Shown in pieces: positions 43,055 to 54,572 of a stretch of 64,000 bases of DNA; the stretch's first letter is position 1, and every line of letters begins with the position of its first letter. The position numbers and the translations under genes were made by a program. Under the pieces are notes generated by a model. It did no database searches and was not told the DNA's origin. It worked only from the letters and a program-made list of their open reading frames with translations. Source of the stretch: Phycomyces nitens (lineage: Eukaryota > Mucoromycota > Mucoromycetes > Mucorales > Phycomycetaceae); assembly GCA_022702545.1 (NCBI GenBank), contig JAHRBC010000004.1, positions 5,734,001-5,798,000 of the forward strand, written 5' to 3'.

Positions 43055-43878
43055 AATCAACCCGGATATCATTCTAGATTTCATCAGGCCTTGTTTCTCG
43101 ATCGTAAGGATGATTAACCAAACATAAATCCAAGCATTCTTATACATGAAATATAAATCTCTGTATCAATTGAAGACGCATTTACTAGCAATAAACCATT
43201 TATTCATTTGTTTGCAATGTCTTGATTAATGCAAGACGATCTTTACTGCAAGCATTTTCGCAGTAATATTTAAGCTACTGGTCCACGTGTAGACATGAAA
43301 GTTTGTCGGGTCATATATCTACTGGCAAAATAATTATCTCAATTATCGCAAGTCGTTCCTGATCTTTCCCGACCTCCTCCATGGGGTTTGTGGTCACAAA
43401 TATATATATGTATAAATAAACATGTCCCTCAACACATACAATAGATCATAATCATCATAATCATTGTCATTGTCAAAAAAGCAACGCACTGATGATCTCT
43501 AGCTAATATCAGATGGCAATTTGATCAAGGCTGACCCACACACTAATCAACAGGTACTCCATGGCAGTCATTTTCTGTGTATAATGCTATTATTACGTCA
43601 ATAAATGGTAGCACGGCAAATTCATATATCTTTCTATAAATTAGCCCTTTGTGGGTTACACTGTGACGCATTGGCAATATCGAGGTATAGAAGAACTGCC
43701 TCAGGCAAGAGACGAGAAAATGGTAAGCAGACCACCCGACACTGCGTGGAACCCTCACGCGGTTGTTTTATTTTACAAGTATCCCCGATTCAGCAAAAAA
43801 GATGGATATTTGGTTATCTATAAAAAGGCCAGCTTATTCTCCCGTTCAGAACCATTTACGAACCAACCCCAGCCCATC
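43055..43878. other. intergenic region ahead of the aminotransferase gene
   Basis: The right half (43651-43878) is open in the frame of the aminotransferase and could hold a longer N-terminus from ATG 43722. The TATA element just upstream of 43879 argues that this part is untranscribed promoter. Nothing else recognised. Confidence 0.4.
43819..43828 (+). promoter_or_regulatory. TATA box of the aminotransferase gene
   Basis: TATAAAAAGG ends 50 bp before ATG 43879. This supports that ATG over the in-frame upstream ATG at 43722. Confidence 0.5.
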
Positions 43879-45908
43879 ATGACTATTTCCGTACAAGACA
43901 TTGAAGAACAAGAGCCCGAATGCCCAAAGAAGCTTCATTTCTATGACATTGCCCAGCAGATTGTCAACAAGATGAGAAGGTAAACTGCCAGGATACGAAC
44001 TCTGCTGACTCGATACACAGTGAGGCCCATTCAGAAGCCCATCAGACCCTCCGTAGCTATCCCGGTAATACCAACAAGGCCACAAAGGCCAAGAATGCGG
44101 CAAAGATCTATGGTATCGAACATCCTGGTTCGACTGGTGTTATTTATGTAATGGACAGAGCAATGCAGAATGGCTTTACCTATGGCGATCCTGAATGGGG
44201 TAAGTCTTGCTTGTATTAGAATCAAATGGTGATCTTGAAAAGCTGAAATTACTTTATCCATAGCAAACTTTGGTCAAGGTGCTCCAGAAGGTAAGTCAAT
44301 TAATTCAATTTTTTTTTTGAATTTTGGGATCCAACGGATATATTCCATATTGCTAGTTGGCCATATTGAAGGCTGTGCAGACAAGCCTACTCATATCGAA
44401 TTGCCAATTGCCTCGTATGAGTACGCCCCCACTGCTGGTATCACAGAGCTCCGTACTGCCGTTGCCAATCTCTACAACGAAATCTATCGTCAGGACAAGG
44501 AGTCAAAGTATACATATGAAAACGTAAGTCGAGAATCTGGCAGTTGGGGTTTGTCCATACTCAAAGGTATCTTTAGGTCTGTATTGTCCCTGGTGGTCGT
44601 GCAGGCCTCACACGTGTAGCATCAGCCATTGGTGACATTAATGTGGGCTATTTCTTGCCCGAGGTAAGTCATTCTGAAGCTAGATAATAAACGGATATTT
44701 TTTGTAACCAACCGCTTGGAATATCGGGCATTTCAATTGCAATAGTACACTGCCTATGAACAGATGCTGTCTGTATTTAAGCGCTTTGTGCCTATTCCAA
44801 CCACCTTGGAAGCCGAAACAAACTACCATATTGATCCTGATACGATCCGTAAAGAGATCTCTGGCCGGGGTCTCGGTCTGATTGTCGCCTCAAACCCTCG
44901 TAATCCCACCGGCCAACTCATAGAGGGTGAAGAGCTCTGTGAATTGGTCAAGATCTCAAAGGAGAGACACACCACCCTCGTAATGGATGAATTCTACTCT
45001 TCTTACATTTATTCTCACCCAGAAGAAGATAATGGCCGTACAGTCAGTATCTCTGAATATGTGGATGGTGAGTACAAAAAAAAACAAGGCTGGGCCAATA
45101 TGCTGATCTTTCTTATCATCGATCCACAGACGTCAATACAGATCCAGTCATCATCATTGATGGTTTGACAAAGAACTTTAGAGTAAGTAGAGTATTGACA
45201 CACTTGGTTGGCTGGAGGTCTAATGCGATTGATTTGGTAGTTGCCTGGCTGGCGTATCTGTTGGATTGTTGGCCCACAGACGGTTATTTCTTCCATGCAG
45301 AGCTGTGGCTCCTTCTTGGAAGGTGGTGCAAATCACCCTCTTCAGCTGGCTGCAATTCCTCTCCTGGACCCTGAAGTCTTTAGAAATGAAGCCAAACATC
45401 TCCAGATCCATTTCAGAGCCAAGCGAGATTATGTTCTTGAGCGCCTGGAAGAGATTGGTATCGTTGTGCATGTCCCACCCAATGCCACATTCTACGTCTG
45501 GCTAGATCTCAACGAACTCCCAGCACCCATCAATGTTGGTCTAACGTTCTTTGAGGAGTGCCTTAAAGAGAAGGTGTAAGTACCACAAGGCTTATGATAG
45601 AGTTTCATTATTTATTCTTTAATCATGGAATCCCATAGTATTGTTGTTCCAGGAATCTTCTTTGATGTCAATGTAAGTTTTATAAAAAGATGGCCATTAT
45701 CAAACACCTGCTTACCTTTCTACTCTAGCCTGCAAGCCGTCGTGAACTGTTTGAATCCCCATGTCATCACTTTGTCAGACTTAGCTTTGGACCTCCTATG
45801 GAAGAACTCGTAAAAGGCCTGGATGCCATTGAACGAGGTAAGACATAAAAACGAGTGAATGGCATATACTAATTCTTCATTTCTATAGTCATTAACAATT
45901 TCAAGTAA
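43879..45908 (+). CDS. PLP-dependent class I/II aminotransferase
   Basis: Fold-type I PLP enzyme transferring amino groups; the substrate cannot be told from sequence. Eleven exons: 43879-43979, 44021-44199, 44264-44290, 44357-44523, 44577-44663, 44746-45067, 45130-45182, 45241-45575, 45639-45672, 45729-45837, 45889-45908 (477 aa). Key parts: substrate-side NFGQGAPE in a 27-nt microexon; PGGRAGLTRV at the cofactor phosphate; NPRNPTGQ (the usual NPxNPTG); VMDEFYSSY with the pyridine-N-binding Asp; the Schiff-base Lys in DGLTKNFRLPGWRICW; C-terminal Arg in FVRLSFGPP for the substrate carboxylate. Catalytic residues are intact. A 65-residue N-terminal extension precedes the fold. No obvious organelle signal, so probably cytosolic. 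Confidence 0.9.
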
Positions 45909-46054
45909 AGATATTTCCTTCATTTTCACATTACATTACACAATAAATCATTATATGTTTACCCATCTTTTTTTATAACCTCTTGGATTTTATGATGAAC
46001 TGAAAACTAGATGAATAAATAAATATGTATATATACACAATGTTTGGCCAAGGC

Positions 46055-46938
46055 TTAAAAGAGCAAATCGTCTTTTCCACTCCCATCATTCTGACTAGCC
46101 TGGACATGTTCTGCATCCATTCCCAATACAATAACCTTGCGCAGTCTATCTAGCCGGTCCCTCTGCAACATCAACAGCTCTTCCATGTCTTCATCCTCAA
46201 GTCCATGCTCAGCAAGTTGTGCCTGAGATCTATTCTGCATATGAGCATGATCTTTTGAATGGTCGACTGGATCGTTATCCATATCAATCGAGAGGTCCAT
46301 TTGAGATGGATGAAATCCCATGGACATGTCACCATCCATATCGGCACCAAGATTATCCTGATGTTGGTGTTGCTGCTGCTGCTGCTGTTCCTGTTGTTCC
46401 TGTTGTCGTTTATCTGCTTCAGATTGGAGGGCCATCTTTTGTTGCCAATCGAGCTGGAGGATTCGCTTGGATTGTTCCTAATGAAGAAAAAAAAAGAGCC
46501 ATTAATACAAGCAATATAGTACAGTTGGCTGTCAATGGCTTACCAGGATATAGTATACTTGATCACACACTGTCTCAAAATCATCGCATTTTTGAAGTAG
46601 TCTTTCTGTTTGGTACAGTGGAGGCGGTTCAAATCCAGCAACTTGTTTACTGCTCATAAAATAGAGAGAAAGAAAAAAAGGGCAACATTTCAAGATTAAA
46701 ACTAATTCTGAATAGAATGCTTAAAACCAGTAATCGATGTAACATACTTTATCTGCGAGGTAGCAAAGTGATCAAGAATACGCGCCGATTGCTCCAGAAT
46801 GTCCTGTAATGGCGTTGGATTATCACCGACTATTTATAGTTGTTGACATACTTTGCTTAACAGACGATGGAGAGCAATCAATTCATTCTGGAGAGGGCGC
46901 TGTACTTGTTGTGCAGCTGGATTGAATCTTGGAGGCAT
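46055..46938 (-). CDS. small coiled-coil, poly-Gln protein (possibly Mediator MED29-like)
   Basis: Exons: 46938-46852, 46803-46748, 46649-46544, 46477-46055 (223 aa). It begins MPPRFNPAAQQVQRPLQNEL, continues with predicted helices (DILEQSARILDHFATSQI; LLQKCDDFETVCDQVYYIL; EQSKRILQLDWQQKM), then a CAG/CAA-encoded Gln-rich run, an Asp/Met-rich low-complexity stretch and a helical end. The helix KCDDFETVCDQV is reminiscent of the FDKCLEEFYALCDQL segment of MED29, which together with poly-Gln suggests a Mediator tail subunit. This is weak inference. The acceptor of exon 3 has two options that differ by one residue. Confidence 0.6.
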
Positions 46939-47227
46939 TGTGAATGAGATGAAGAGAAAAGACTTTTTCTTCTTCTTTTGATCAGTCTTGAATTATACTC
47001 CCGACACTACACTCAAAAGAACAATTCAATAAAGATTGTGTACAAATATATATATGTTAAAAGGCATTGCTAGTGAATAATCCCGAGTACTTTACATAGC
47101 TCTTATAAGCAACATGTTTATAATATAAAGAATGGTTCAAAGGATGTCTGTATCTAGGGAATGAATAGATGAATGAATGAATAAATAAAAATAAAAAATG
47201 ACAGGAAACAATTACAATGAAAATATT

Positions 47228-48780
47228 CTATCTGTTTAAAGGAGTCTGGGACATCAAGGTGTTTCCCTGAATAGTACTTTGTATATTTCCAGCAGAATCT
47301 TCCACCATAACTACACTTCTGAGCGGGAGAGGCTGTAATGCATACTTTCTCCTGGCAATATAACTACAATTACCAAGCAATCTGGGTTAACTAGCCTAGA
47401 CAATGAATATTGATTGTTTACCTCTTGGGTTTCGGTCGACAGACCATGTTCATAAAGTTCTTATATGAACTTCCCAAATCAAACGGGTGGCTGGAACCAG
47501 GAGACCTCCTTCCTGTTACTTTTATCTAATAAAACCACCATGGTTAGTAGCTCTTTTTGGGTTTTAATGACAGTCTGTCTACCTGTTCATGAGTTGTCAT
47601 GCCAACACCGACAATATAGCAGTGGAAAGAAGTGAGATAGCCAATGGGAAACATAAATATGAACGAGAGGATAGTGAGGAACATACTGACAGGAACCTCT
47701 CTTAAAATGGTCCGGAAATCGCGCATCTTTGGGTCATCAACGTATAGAAGCATAATGTGGCCAAGTGAAAATGCGGTGACAAAGACAGCAAGAAATGTGG
47801 CGGTTACAATGAATACAAAAAACGTGCGATAGTTTCGTCTTCCAATACAATTGTTAAGCCAGATACAATGGTGATCTTCCATTTCTACAATTACTCCCCA
47901 ATATTGGATAAGAACCTGTTGTCTATGAGGGTCTCAAATGCACTTACCAACACAATTGTCACACTCTCGACAATGGCTGGCACGCGGTGGTCTGTAGATT
48001 AGGCAGGTCTCGCAATACTTGAGTTCAACCTGGGTATCCTTGACGAGTACATTCTTAACCGGTGGGAGCATCAGTTGTATAGGATTAGGAGAAGATCCGA
48101 GACTTTCGCCCTCTGATCCGGCAAGTGGCGGCATCTTGTCTAGATTTCGAGGAATAACCTGAAATATCACACACATACACAGTCCAATCAGCCTTTTTGA
48201 TTTATATACCAAGACTTACTCCTGGATCAGTCCACGAAGTCTTTATCATTGATGCAACGGCAAGCACAAAAGCATAGGCAAATATTATTGGAATGGCCGG
48301 AGTCATGTTTCTCCAGTACCAAGGACATCTTTAATTAAGCGTTAGCAACACACCAAATATTGGCCCTCCCCCCCCCCCCCACAAAGATACTTGCATAAAG
48401 ATTCCAAACAGGATAGAAGGGCCAAACAGGATAACCATTGCAATGGAAAAGGCCCAGAACGCTTTACTTGTCATTAACCGACCACCACAAAAGAATACAG
48501 AGTTTCCTGGAAATATTTGGTAGTTTTTGAAGCCGGTTGTCTGCATTACTTGCAAATGGACCTCTCGAGAGTTGCCTCGACCTGAATTTGATCGAAAGGT
48601 CAGGGCAGGGTTTTGGGATTCAGTAGATTCAGAATGTTGGGTTGATTCGGGATTGCGATCGGGATTGTTGATTGATGATCTAATGGAGATTGGCTCAAGT
48701 GAAAATGTAGGCACTGATTCGCCCACCCTGACATGGACTGGTGGGCTAGGAGGCAAGGACTGGTCTCCATACTCTTGCAT
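47228..48780 (-). CDS. ERF2-like DHHC protein S-palmitoyltransferase
   Basis: Integral membrane enzyme that attaches palmitate to Cys of substrates; yeast Erf2 (with Erf4) acts on Ras in the ER. Exons: 48780-48395, 48328-48220, 48158-47948, 47884-47583, 47525-47422, 47351-47228 (411 aa). After a Ser/Pro-rich N-terminus comes the family mark NYQIFPGNSVFFCGGRLMTS, two membrane helices, then the cysteine-rich domain KYCETCLIYRPPRASHCREC and EMEDHHCIWLNNCIGRRNYR with the catalytic DHHC, then two more helices and a basic tail. Intron 1 must be GC-AG: only TTTAT|GCAAGT keeps the frame into CPWYWRNM; the overlapping GT two bases on does not. This intron also carries a 13-G run near its donor. Confidence 0.9.
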
Positions 48781-51700
48781 GGTGGATAGTAAGAGAGTAA
48801 AAGAGTAAAGACGTTTATTCTCCGCGCAAGTTATCTTGTAGACTTGTGCATAATGTGGCACTTTTTATGATCAATGGGATATTTTGAGTGGCCAAGAAAT
48901 AGAGATCTATTCAAACGGAGTTTATAATAGGCTCGTATTGTGCCGTATTTGTAAGACCAGCAAATAATGTGTGTCAATCCATGGCAAGGCACACCTATTG
49001 TGTAGCAGGTGTTTGGGCAAGTTGGTTTATAAACAAGAAAGGAATTTCATTTTTACAAGAATCTACGGCCAGAATCATACGTTCAAGAGCATTTTTTTTT
49101 GACTTTGAAGAGAATCCTATAGCTCAATTGAACTCATTATTCAGGCCTAGAAAACATAAAGACCTTTGTTCTGATCCAATATACAAATTGTACAAAGTCA
49201 CTCTCTTGGTTAAAGCAACAAGATCATGCCAGAATATTCAAGTTGAAGACAATTCTGCAATGCCCTCTACTCTTGTTGTTGTATTATTATTATTATTAAA
49301 AAGAGAGTCGTTCCTTTTTGTCTTTACAACCAAATGTTCAAAGCTTAGTTTCGGCAACATATTCCTTGATATTGATTATTTGTTTATCTCTTGACCAAAC
49401 AACACCATGGTCTTGCACCCTCTGACCATCTTCTTTAACAACCAGTCAACAATGGTCTTTATGATTTTGGCAATAAAATAATGCAAATTTATCTAGTTGC
49501 CAAGCCTGATAAAGAACTTCACAATACAATCTTTTTTTTAAAAAATAAAATAAAAGTATAGTTAATTATTGAGAGTTGTATGTCTAGGTGGCTTTATCTT
49601 CAAAGCAGATCGTACAGCTAATCAATCACGGTGGTTTAGATTCTGTATTGACTAGAGCCCTTTATTAATGCCTGATCTTTTAGAGTGTACGCTTCGAATG
49701 AACTCTGGATTCATTTCATATTTTACTCACAACTCTACCCCTTTTCTTTCACTCAAATGCATACATTTAAATGATTCTTTATTTATTTATGTTTACGTCT
49801 TTAGGATAGTAGGTTACATACAGGATAATAGTATTAACTGGTATGTAAATCCCCAAAGCAAGTCACATTTGAAAATAAAGGAAAAGTTACTAGCAAACTA
49901 TCCATAAGTAAGAGTGATATTTTTTTGCTTATTTACCACATGGTTCCATTTTTTTTTGCAATGTAATGGGCAAAAAAAGAATATAGCAAACAGGGGCTCT
50001 TATTCCAATATTGTGGTAAATACAATTGCTGCCTAGTATTAGTTAATTGATATTATTATCTTGTACATTCAAACAAATCCTTTGTTCTTATGCATTATAA
50101 CACCAATACCTTTAAGTATATCCATCTAGACAACTATTTTATTATGATATTCAACAATAAATATTCTTGTCAAATAATCTCTTGTAAAAGTTGAATATAT
50201 ACATATTTATTGAGACATATTAGACATGAGCTTTGAATTGGATTAGTAGGATAATTAGATAAAGAGTCAATCATATCTTTACAATACTACAAACACTAAT
50301 TACTTTGATGTTTATATGCTTTCTTTAAATACCAAGCTTAATATTCCACTAGGATAATTAGTACATTTACTCTATTAAATACACTTGGAATGAAACCAAG
50401 ACCCCCCTTTTTTCTTTATCAAGGCAGAATCCCATATACCACACAAAAGTGTATAAAGGTCATATCCGCAGACTTGCCCTGAAAGAAATGTAAAGCATAT
50501 CTTTGCATTATGGCTTGCATGTCGTTTATAAAGTTTTCAAGTAAAATTATTGTTAATCATTAATAGGCGCGAAGCACGTTACTACTGATAATCTACACTT
50601 TTCTAAACCAATAAATCTACATATTATCCCATTTAAAGAGTTTTACCACTAGTTAATATATATAGAATACTCTGTGACAAACGCCAACATTTCCACTCGA
50701 TTATATAAAGAGCTTAAATCAGCAGAATGTCGATATATTTACTACTAGATATTGTTACCAGTTTATTTGGAGAGAATGGTAAATGTGCCTAGAGTTCATA
50801 TCTGCTAATCGTCAAAGAGTGCAAACATTGGTGCGTTTGTAAATATACCTCTAGCAAGTCTGTCTGCTTTAAATCTTATTTTTGAATACGAGTTTGAGCA
50901 TAGAAACCATTGGACATCTGATACAAAGAGTCGACGACACCCACAAGCCAGTGTCCCTTGGCCTTGACAGAAAATCAGTGTTTATTGCAACAGATAAATA
51001 AAGTGCCAAAGATCATAATCTGATGCATTGTACAACTAGAAGATGTCATTCTAAATAGTCACCAAGGCACCAAGGCACCCGGTGGTGGAGCAACAAGAGA
51101 AAGAAAAAACAGAAACTTAATGGCCCAGAGGAAAAATTGCACAAGATATTGTGTGTTCATACACACTACATTTATACTGGGGCCTGGACAGGCTATTGAA
51201 CCCTAATCTTTTTATTATTTTTTGGGGGGAGAAAAAAAGAAACAGGGACCCAGTTTTATATTACGAGTTTATTTTATTTGACACGATTAAACGGCTATAC
51301 GCACATTCATGATAAACTAAAATTAATATACAAATATTTTTATAATAAGTGTATATACACACACATAATACATATGTGTGTCCGCTTGACTGTATAAATG
51401 GGAAACATGGTATCTAATGTGCCTTTATTTTCTCTTCCACTTTACAAAGCTGGCTCTGCATATTTTGTAAAGGGATCTTATATAGACATCTAAACCATGG
51501 GAACTGACTGGACCTTGTTTAAATACCAAATTTGTTTTATCAATTGGATCCGCAGGTGCTTCATTACATAATATGAAATCATCTTTGATTTGTAAAAATA
51601 AAAGGATTATCAATCTCTTATCTCATTTTAATAGAAATAATAAAAAAGAATGCGGTGGAATTCACTCGATTGATAAACAGTTTTCTTGTAATAAAAAGAG

Positions 51701-52102
51701 GTCTTTTTGGAGCCAAAGTTGCTTGGCGGCAAACCAGGCGCTATAGAAAGCGAACAAAATAATAAATAAATAATAAAAAGATCAATTGTATTTCGCCATC
51801 AAAGTCAACCCCAGCTTTTTGGATATCGCTGTATCACATGGAAATGTCAGAATGTCCCCCTCTAGAAACAGAGCTCAATTTTAATGGTTGGCCACAAGAG
51901 TGTTTTTACATTAGCACTTTAAATACATAACATAACAATCTTTGTATTTCACAATATTTTCATGTATCTTTTTGTTAAAAATATAATATAATTTGTCAAG
52001 AAATTGCATTTTACAAGTCTCTATCATTGTCCAGCCAAAAAGGAATAAAAAAAAAAGAATATATAAAACAAATATATAGATATACAATATGTATAAAGTC
52101 TA
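48781..52102. other. 3.3-kb gene-poor AT-rich region
   Basis: No gene recognised. One 141-codon plus-strand frame (48969-49394) lacks family similarity and has a poly-Leu tract from TTA repeats, so I treat it as chance. There are numerous poly-A/T runs. Confidence 0.6.
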
Positions 52103-53165
52103 TTAAGCAATCTTTGCTCGGGAAGATCTAACGAGTGCGTAAAGAAGGACGGTGTAGTTGGTGAAAATATCCTTCATCATAAAAAGGAGTGCCTGGGAGA
52201 GGACAGCCTTTGTGATCTGGGTGCTCATTCCCTAAAACGATAATGGTGAGCGAGACCTTTCCACTTTTTGTTTAAACAAAGCTTACCTTGTACCACCCAA
52301 AGAAGCCTTCTGTCTTGAGTACACGGTTGAGAACATCCAAAGATCCCTTGTAGGCCTCAACACGGCCTTCCATTTCCTTGGAGGGCTTCCACTGGAGACG
52401 TACCTTGGCCATGATGTAGGGGTAGGTAATCACAGTGGCAAGGGTTTTGCTCATCGCACCGACCCAGAAAGCAAGTGCGGGGGTAAGGGAGGTCTTGAGG
52501 GCATTGAGAACAAGTTCCTTAATCTTCTCGAAGCTGCCATAGGTGATTGCAGGGTTGACGCAGAGAATAAGAGAGGGCTGAATTCCCCTCCAGAGCCCAG
52601 CAACACCTTCCTCGGCCAAGATGCTCTTGCAAGTGTCGACCATGCCCTGACGCTCACCAGAAGGCAATGTTTGTTGGCGAGTGGTGATAACAGATACTGG
52701 AGTTGTCACAAGAGTAGTGAGAGCACCGGCAGCTGCACCCAACAGCAATTCAAATGCTGTAGAGGGGGGTGCACTTCCTGTCCGGCGCTTGTTGTAGATA
52801 TCACGCAGGAGAGAATAAAAGTAAAAGTAGGTAAAGTTTGTGGTGGCAGTACCGATCAAAGAGCCGCCCAGACCAGCATAGAGTCCAGAGATGCCTTCCT
52901 TCTTGAGAATCTGAAGGATGCCGTCCATGGCTGATTTGTAGTGTTCCTGCTCACTATCGTCGATGGAGTCGTGCTTGGCCTGGACTTGGATCCGGGTCTT
53001 GATGCTTGATGTTGGTTGGTTGAGTGACGCTGCTGCTAATTATTAAAATATAATATAATATACATACATATCCAAAGGGTAGACAAGTGCAAGGGCAAAC
53101 ATGGCCCCGGTGGCTCCAGAGACAGCATGGCCGAAAGGTGGGAGGGTTTCCTTGGAGATAGCCAT
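52103..53165 (-). CDS. peroxisomal adenine-nucleotide-type carrier (SLC25 family)
   Basis: Mitochondrial carrier family member closest in character to peroxisomal Ant1/PMP34, which import ATP for fatty-acid activation. Exons: 53165-53068, 53004-52287, 52231-52103 (314 aa, the usual length). Three repeats are visible: first signature YPLDIIKTRIQVQ (created by joining exons 1 and 2), then FYFYSLLRDIY and TTPVSVITTRQQ (second repeat), then TYPYIMAKVRLQ (third) with W-x-Gly contacts (GLWRGIQPSLIL, GFFGWYKG). The YFYFYS and TYPY-MAK sequences are typical of the peroxisomal subgroup. Six transmembrane helices are expected. No targeting extension. Confidence 0.85.
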
Positions 53166-53911
53166 GACAAAAGCAGAAAGAAGGAAAGCGAGCCGGCCTT
53201 TCCGCTACAAAGATGGGCCAGCAACTTATCCTCTTTTGCTGAAAATGCTGACTCAAAACTTTCAGGTGCCTGTGACTGTTGATACTACAATAGCAGATGC
53301 ATATCTAGTGATTGGTCAAGGTATCACCTAGGATAAATAAATTACGCCCTTGTTCACGCGTGGGGTAAATTGTATCACTTTATGTAATGCATCAAAGCAC
53401 TTTGGGGAAAAAGAAAACCGATCGCAGGTACTCGAGAATTGTATGTTAAAACAAAAGGACGCTGAATAGGGTTTCTGGTGCCATTGATCCTCAATAGGCC
53501 TTGTTAATAAGGCAACACAATAAAAGCAAAAAGGACCACACAGGGTATTTGCTGAGTCGCATTTGAAAAAAAGTTTAAGGATCAGATCCAAAAAATAGAG
53601 AGAGATATATATATATACATATCATACATACATATATAACATCTCCTAAAAACTGCCTCTATCTGTCCAATTGGATTTTTCTTTATTATTATTAACAAAC
53701 AGTACTTGGTGTATATATATATATAAACATGCCCACAGCCAGTATTCCCATGTAACAGACATAATCCACCCACAACATATTAACCTTTGAAATGATCCGA
53801 ATTGATTTGTACAATATAGAGGAATAGTCTATTATTTATATATTAATAAAGACACGGTGAAATACAAGAGTTGTGGAGATGAAGTAGGATGATGAAATAT
53901 AGCAAGTATTC
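53166..53911. other. intergenic region, no gene seen
   Basis: This stretch runs from the start side of the carrier gene to the 3' end of TRM112. It is AT-rich with GA/TA microsatellite runs around 53598-53640 and 53710-53726. Confidence 0.6.
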
Positions 53912-54417
53912 TTAGATTTCGTGTTCAGCCAAGAGCATGTTGGGGATGCCTTCTTTGATGTTGAAGACGTGTCCACAGCCAGGGCAGATCATTCTTCCTT
54001 GCTGGATATGAGTCTAACCAACGTAACGATAAGCCAAATGCTCCCAAAACCAATCACTAGATACATATATATATATAAATTTACCTCGAGCAATACGCTA
54101 TGGAGACCCTGCAAAAAGGCTTCGTTTTGTTCGGCATCTTCGGGGACCTGGGCAGGAAGGTTGGGAATACCGAGCTAAAGAACATTCAAAATCATAAATG
54201 CCTGACCACAATTCCAGTTTATCAACACTAATGTTACCTGCTTGGCAGTGTTGACAAGCACAGGCCAATCGATCTTGGGAAGCATGTTCACGAGAAACTC
54301 GGGGTTAAAGTCAGCCTCGATCAATTCAACCTGAGCATCCTCGATTTTAAGGGGAAAGTTGTTGCTGTTGCAGTTCTTTACGTGGCACTGTAGCAGGTTG
54401 TGAGTGATGAGTCTCAT
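53912..54417 (-). CDS. TRM112: TRM112, zinc-binding activator of methyltransferases
   Basis: Small hub protein that stabilises and activates SAM-dependent methyltransferases of tRNA (Trm9, Trm11), rRNA (Bud23) and eRF1 (Mtq2). Exons: 54417-54238, 54174-54085, 54013-53912 (123 aa, usual about 125-135). Begins MRLITHNLLQCHVKNC (family MKLLTHN), central FNPEFLVNMLPKIDWPVL, C-terminal TxxxxGxMxCPxCGHVFNIKEGIPNMLL. The Zn site here has CPGC in the C-terminal half plus Cys residues in the N-terminal half (CHVKNC). It is head-to-head with the Arg/Gly-rich gene, with 155 bp between ATGs. Confidence 0.95.
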
Positions 54418-54572
54418 GGTCGGATGTAGAACAACAAGTGCAATGAATCACTGCCAAATAAAAAAAAAATGACAAGAGGTTTTTTGTCTTTGGCATAAGC
54501 CACCCGCACCTTTGGATGCACACCTATTCCATAAAGCAGTCTTTTTCCCCTTTCCCTTTCTGACAAGTTGTC
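54418..54572. promoter_or_regulatory. 155-bp bidirectional promoter
   Basis: Shared spacer between the TRM112 (-) and Arg/Gly-rich protein (+) start codons. It contains a poly-A run, a ribosomal-promoter-like pyrimidine tract near 54541-54560 and no clear TATA box, so the pair may be co-regulated. Confidence 0.4.

Noticed and set aside
46219..46659. 146-codon plus-strand Val/Ala-rich frame
   Set aside because: Shadow of the Gln-rich protein; the CAG/CAA run reads as poly-Val/Ala/Leu in antisense.
48969..49394. 141-codon plus-strand frame
   Set aside because: No family resemblance, a poly-Leu tract from TTA repeats, no neighbouring splice or promoter signals.
35155..50410. Shared string GAAACCAAGACCCC at about 35155 and 50396 as a repeat family
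   Set aside because: A 14-base match between two long AT-rich regions can arise by chance and the flanks do not align.
31000..52000. tRNA or other small RNA genes in the gene-poor regions
   Set aside because: Strings such as TGGTTCGAAATC (30889) or GGTTCAAATCCAG (46626) resemble a B box but lack a paired A box and cloverleaf stems.
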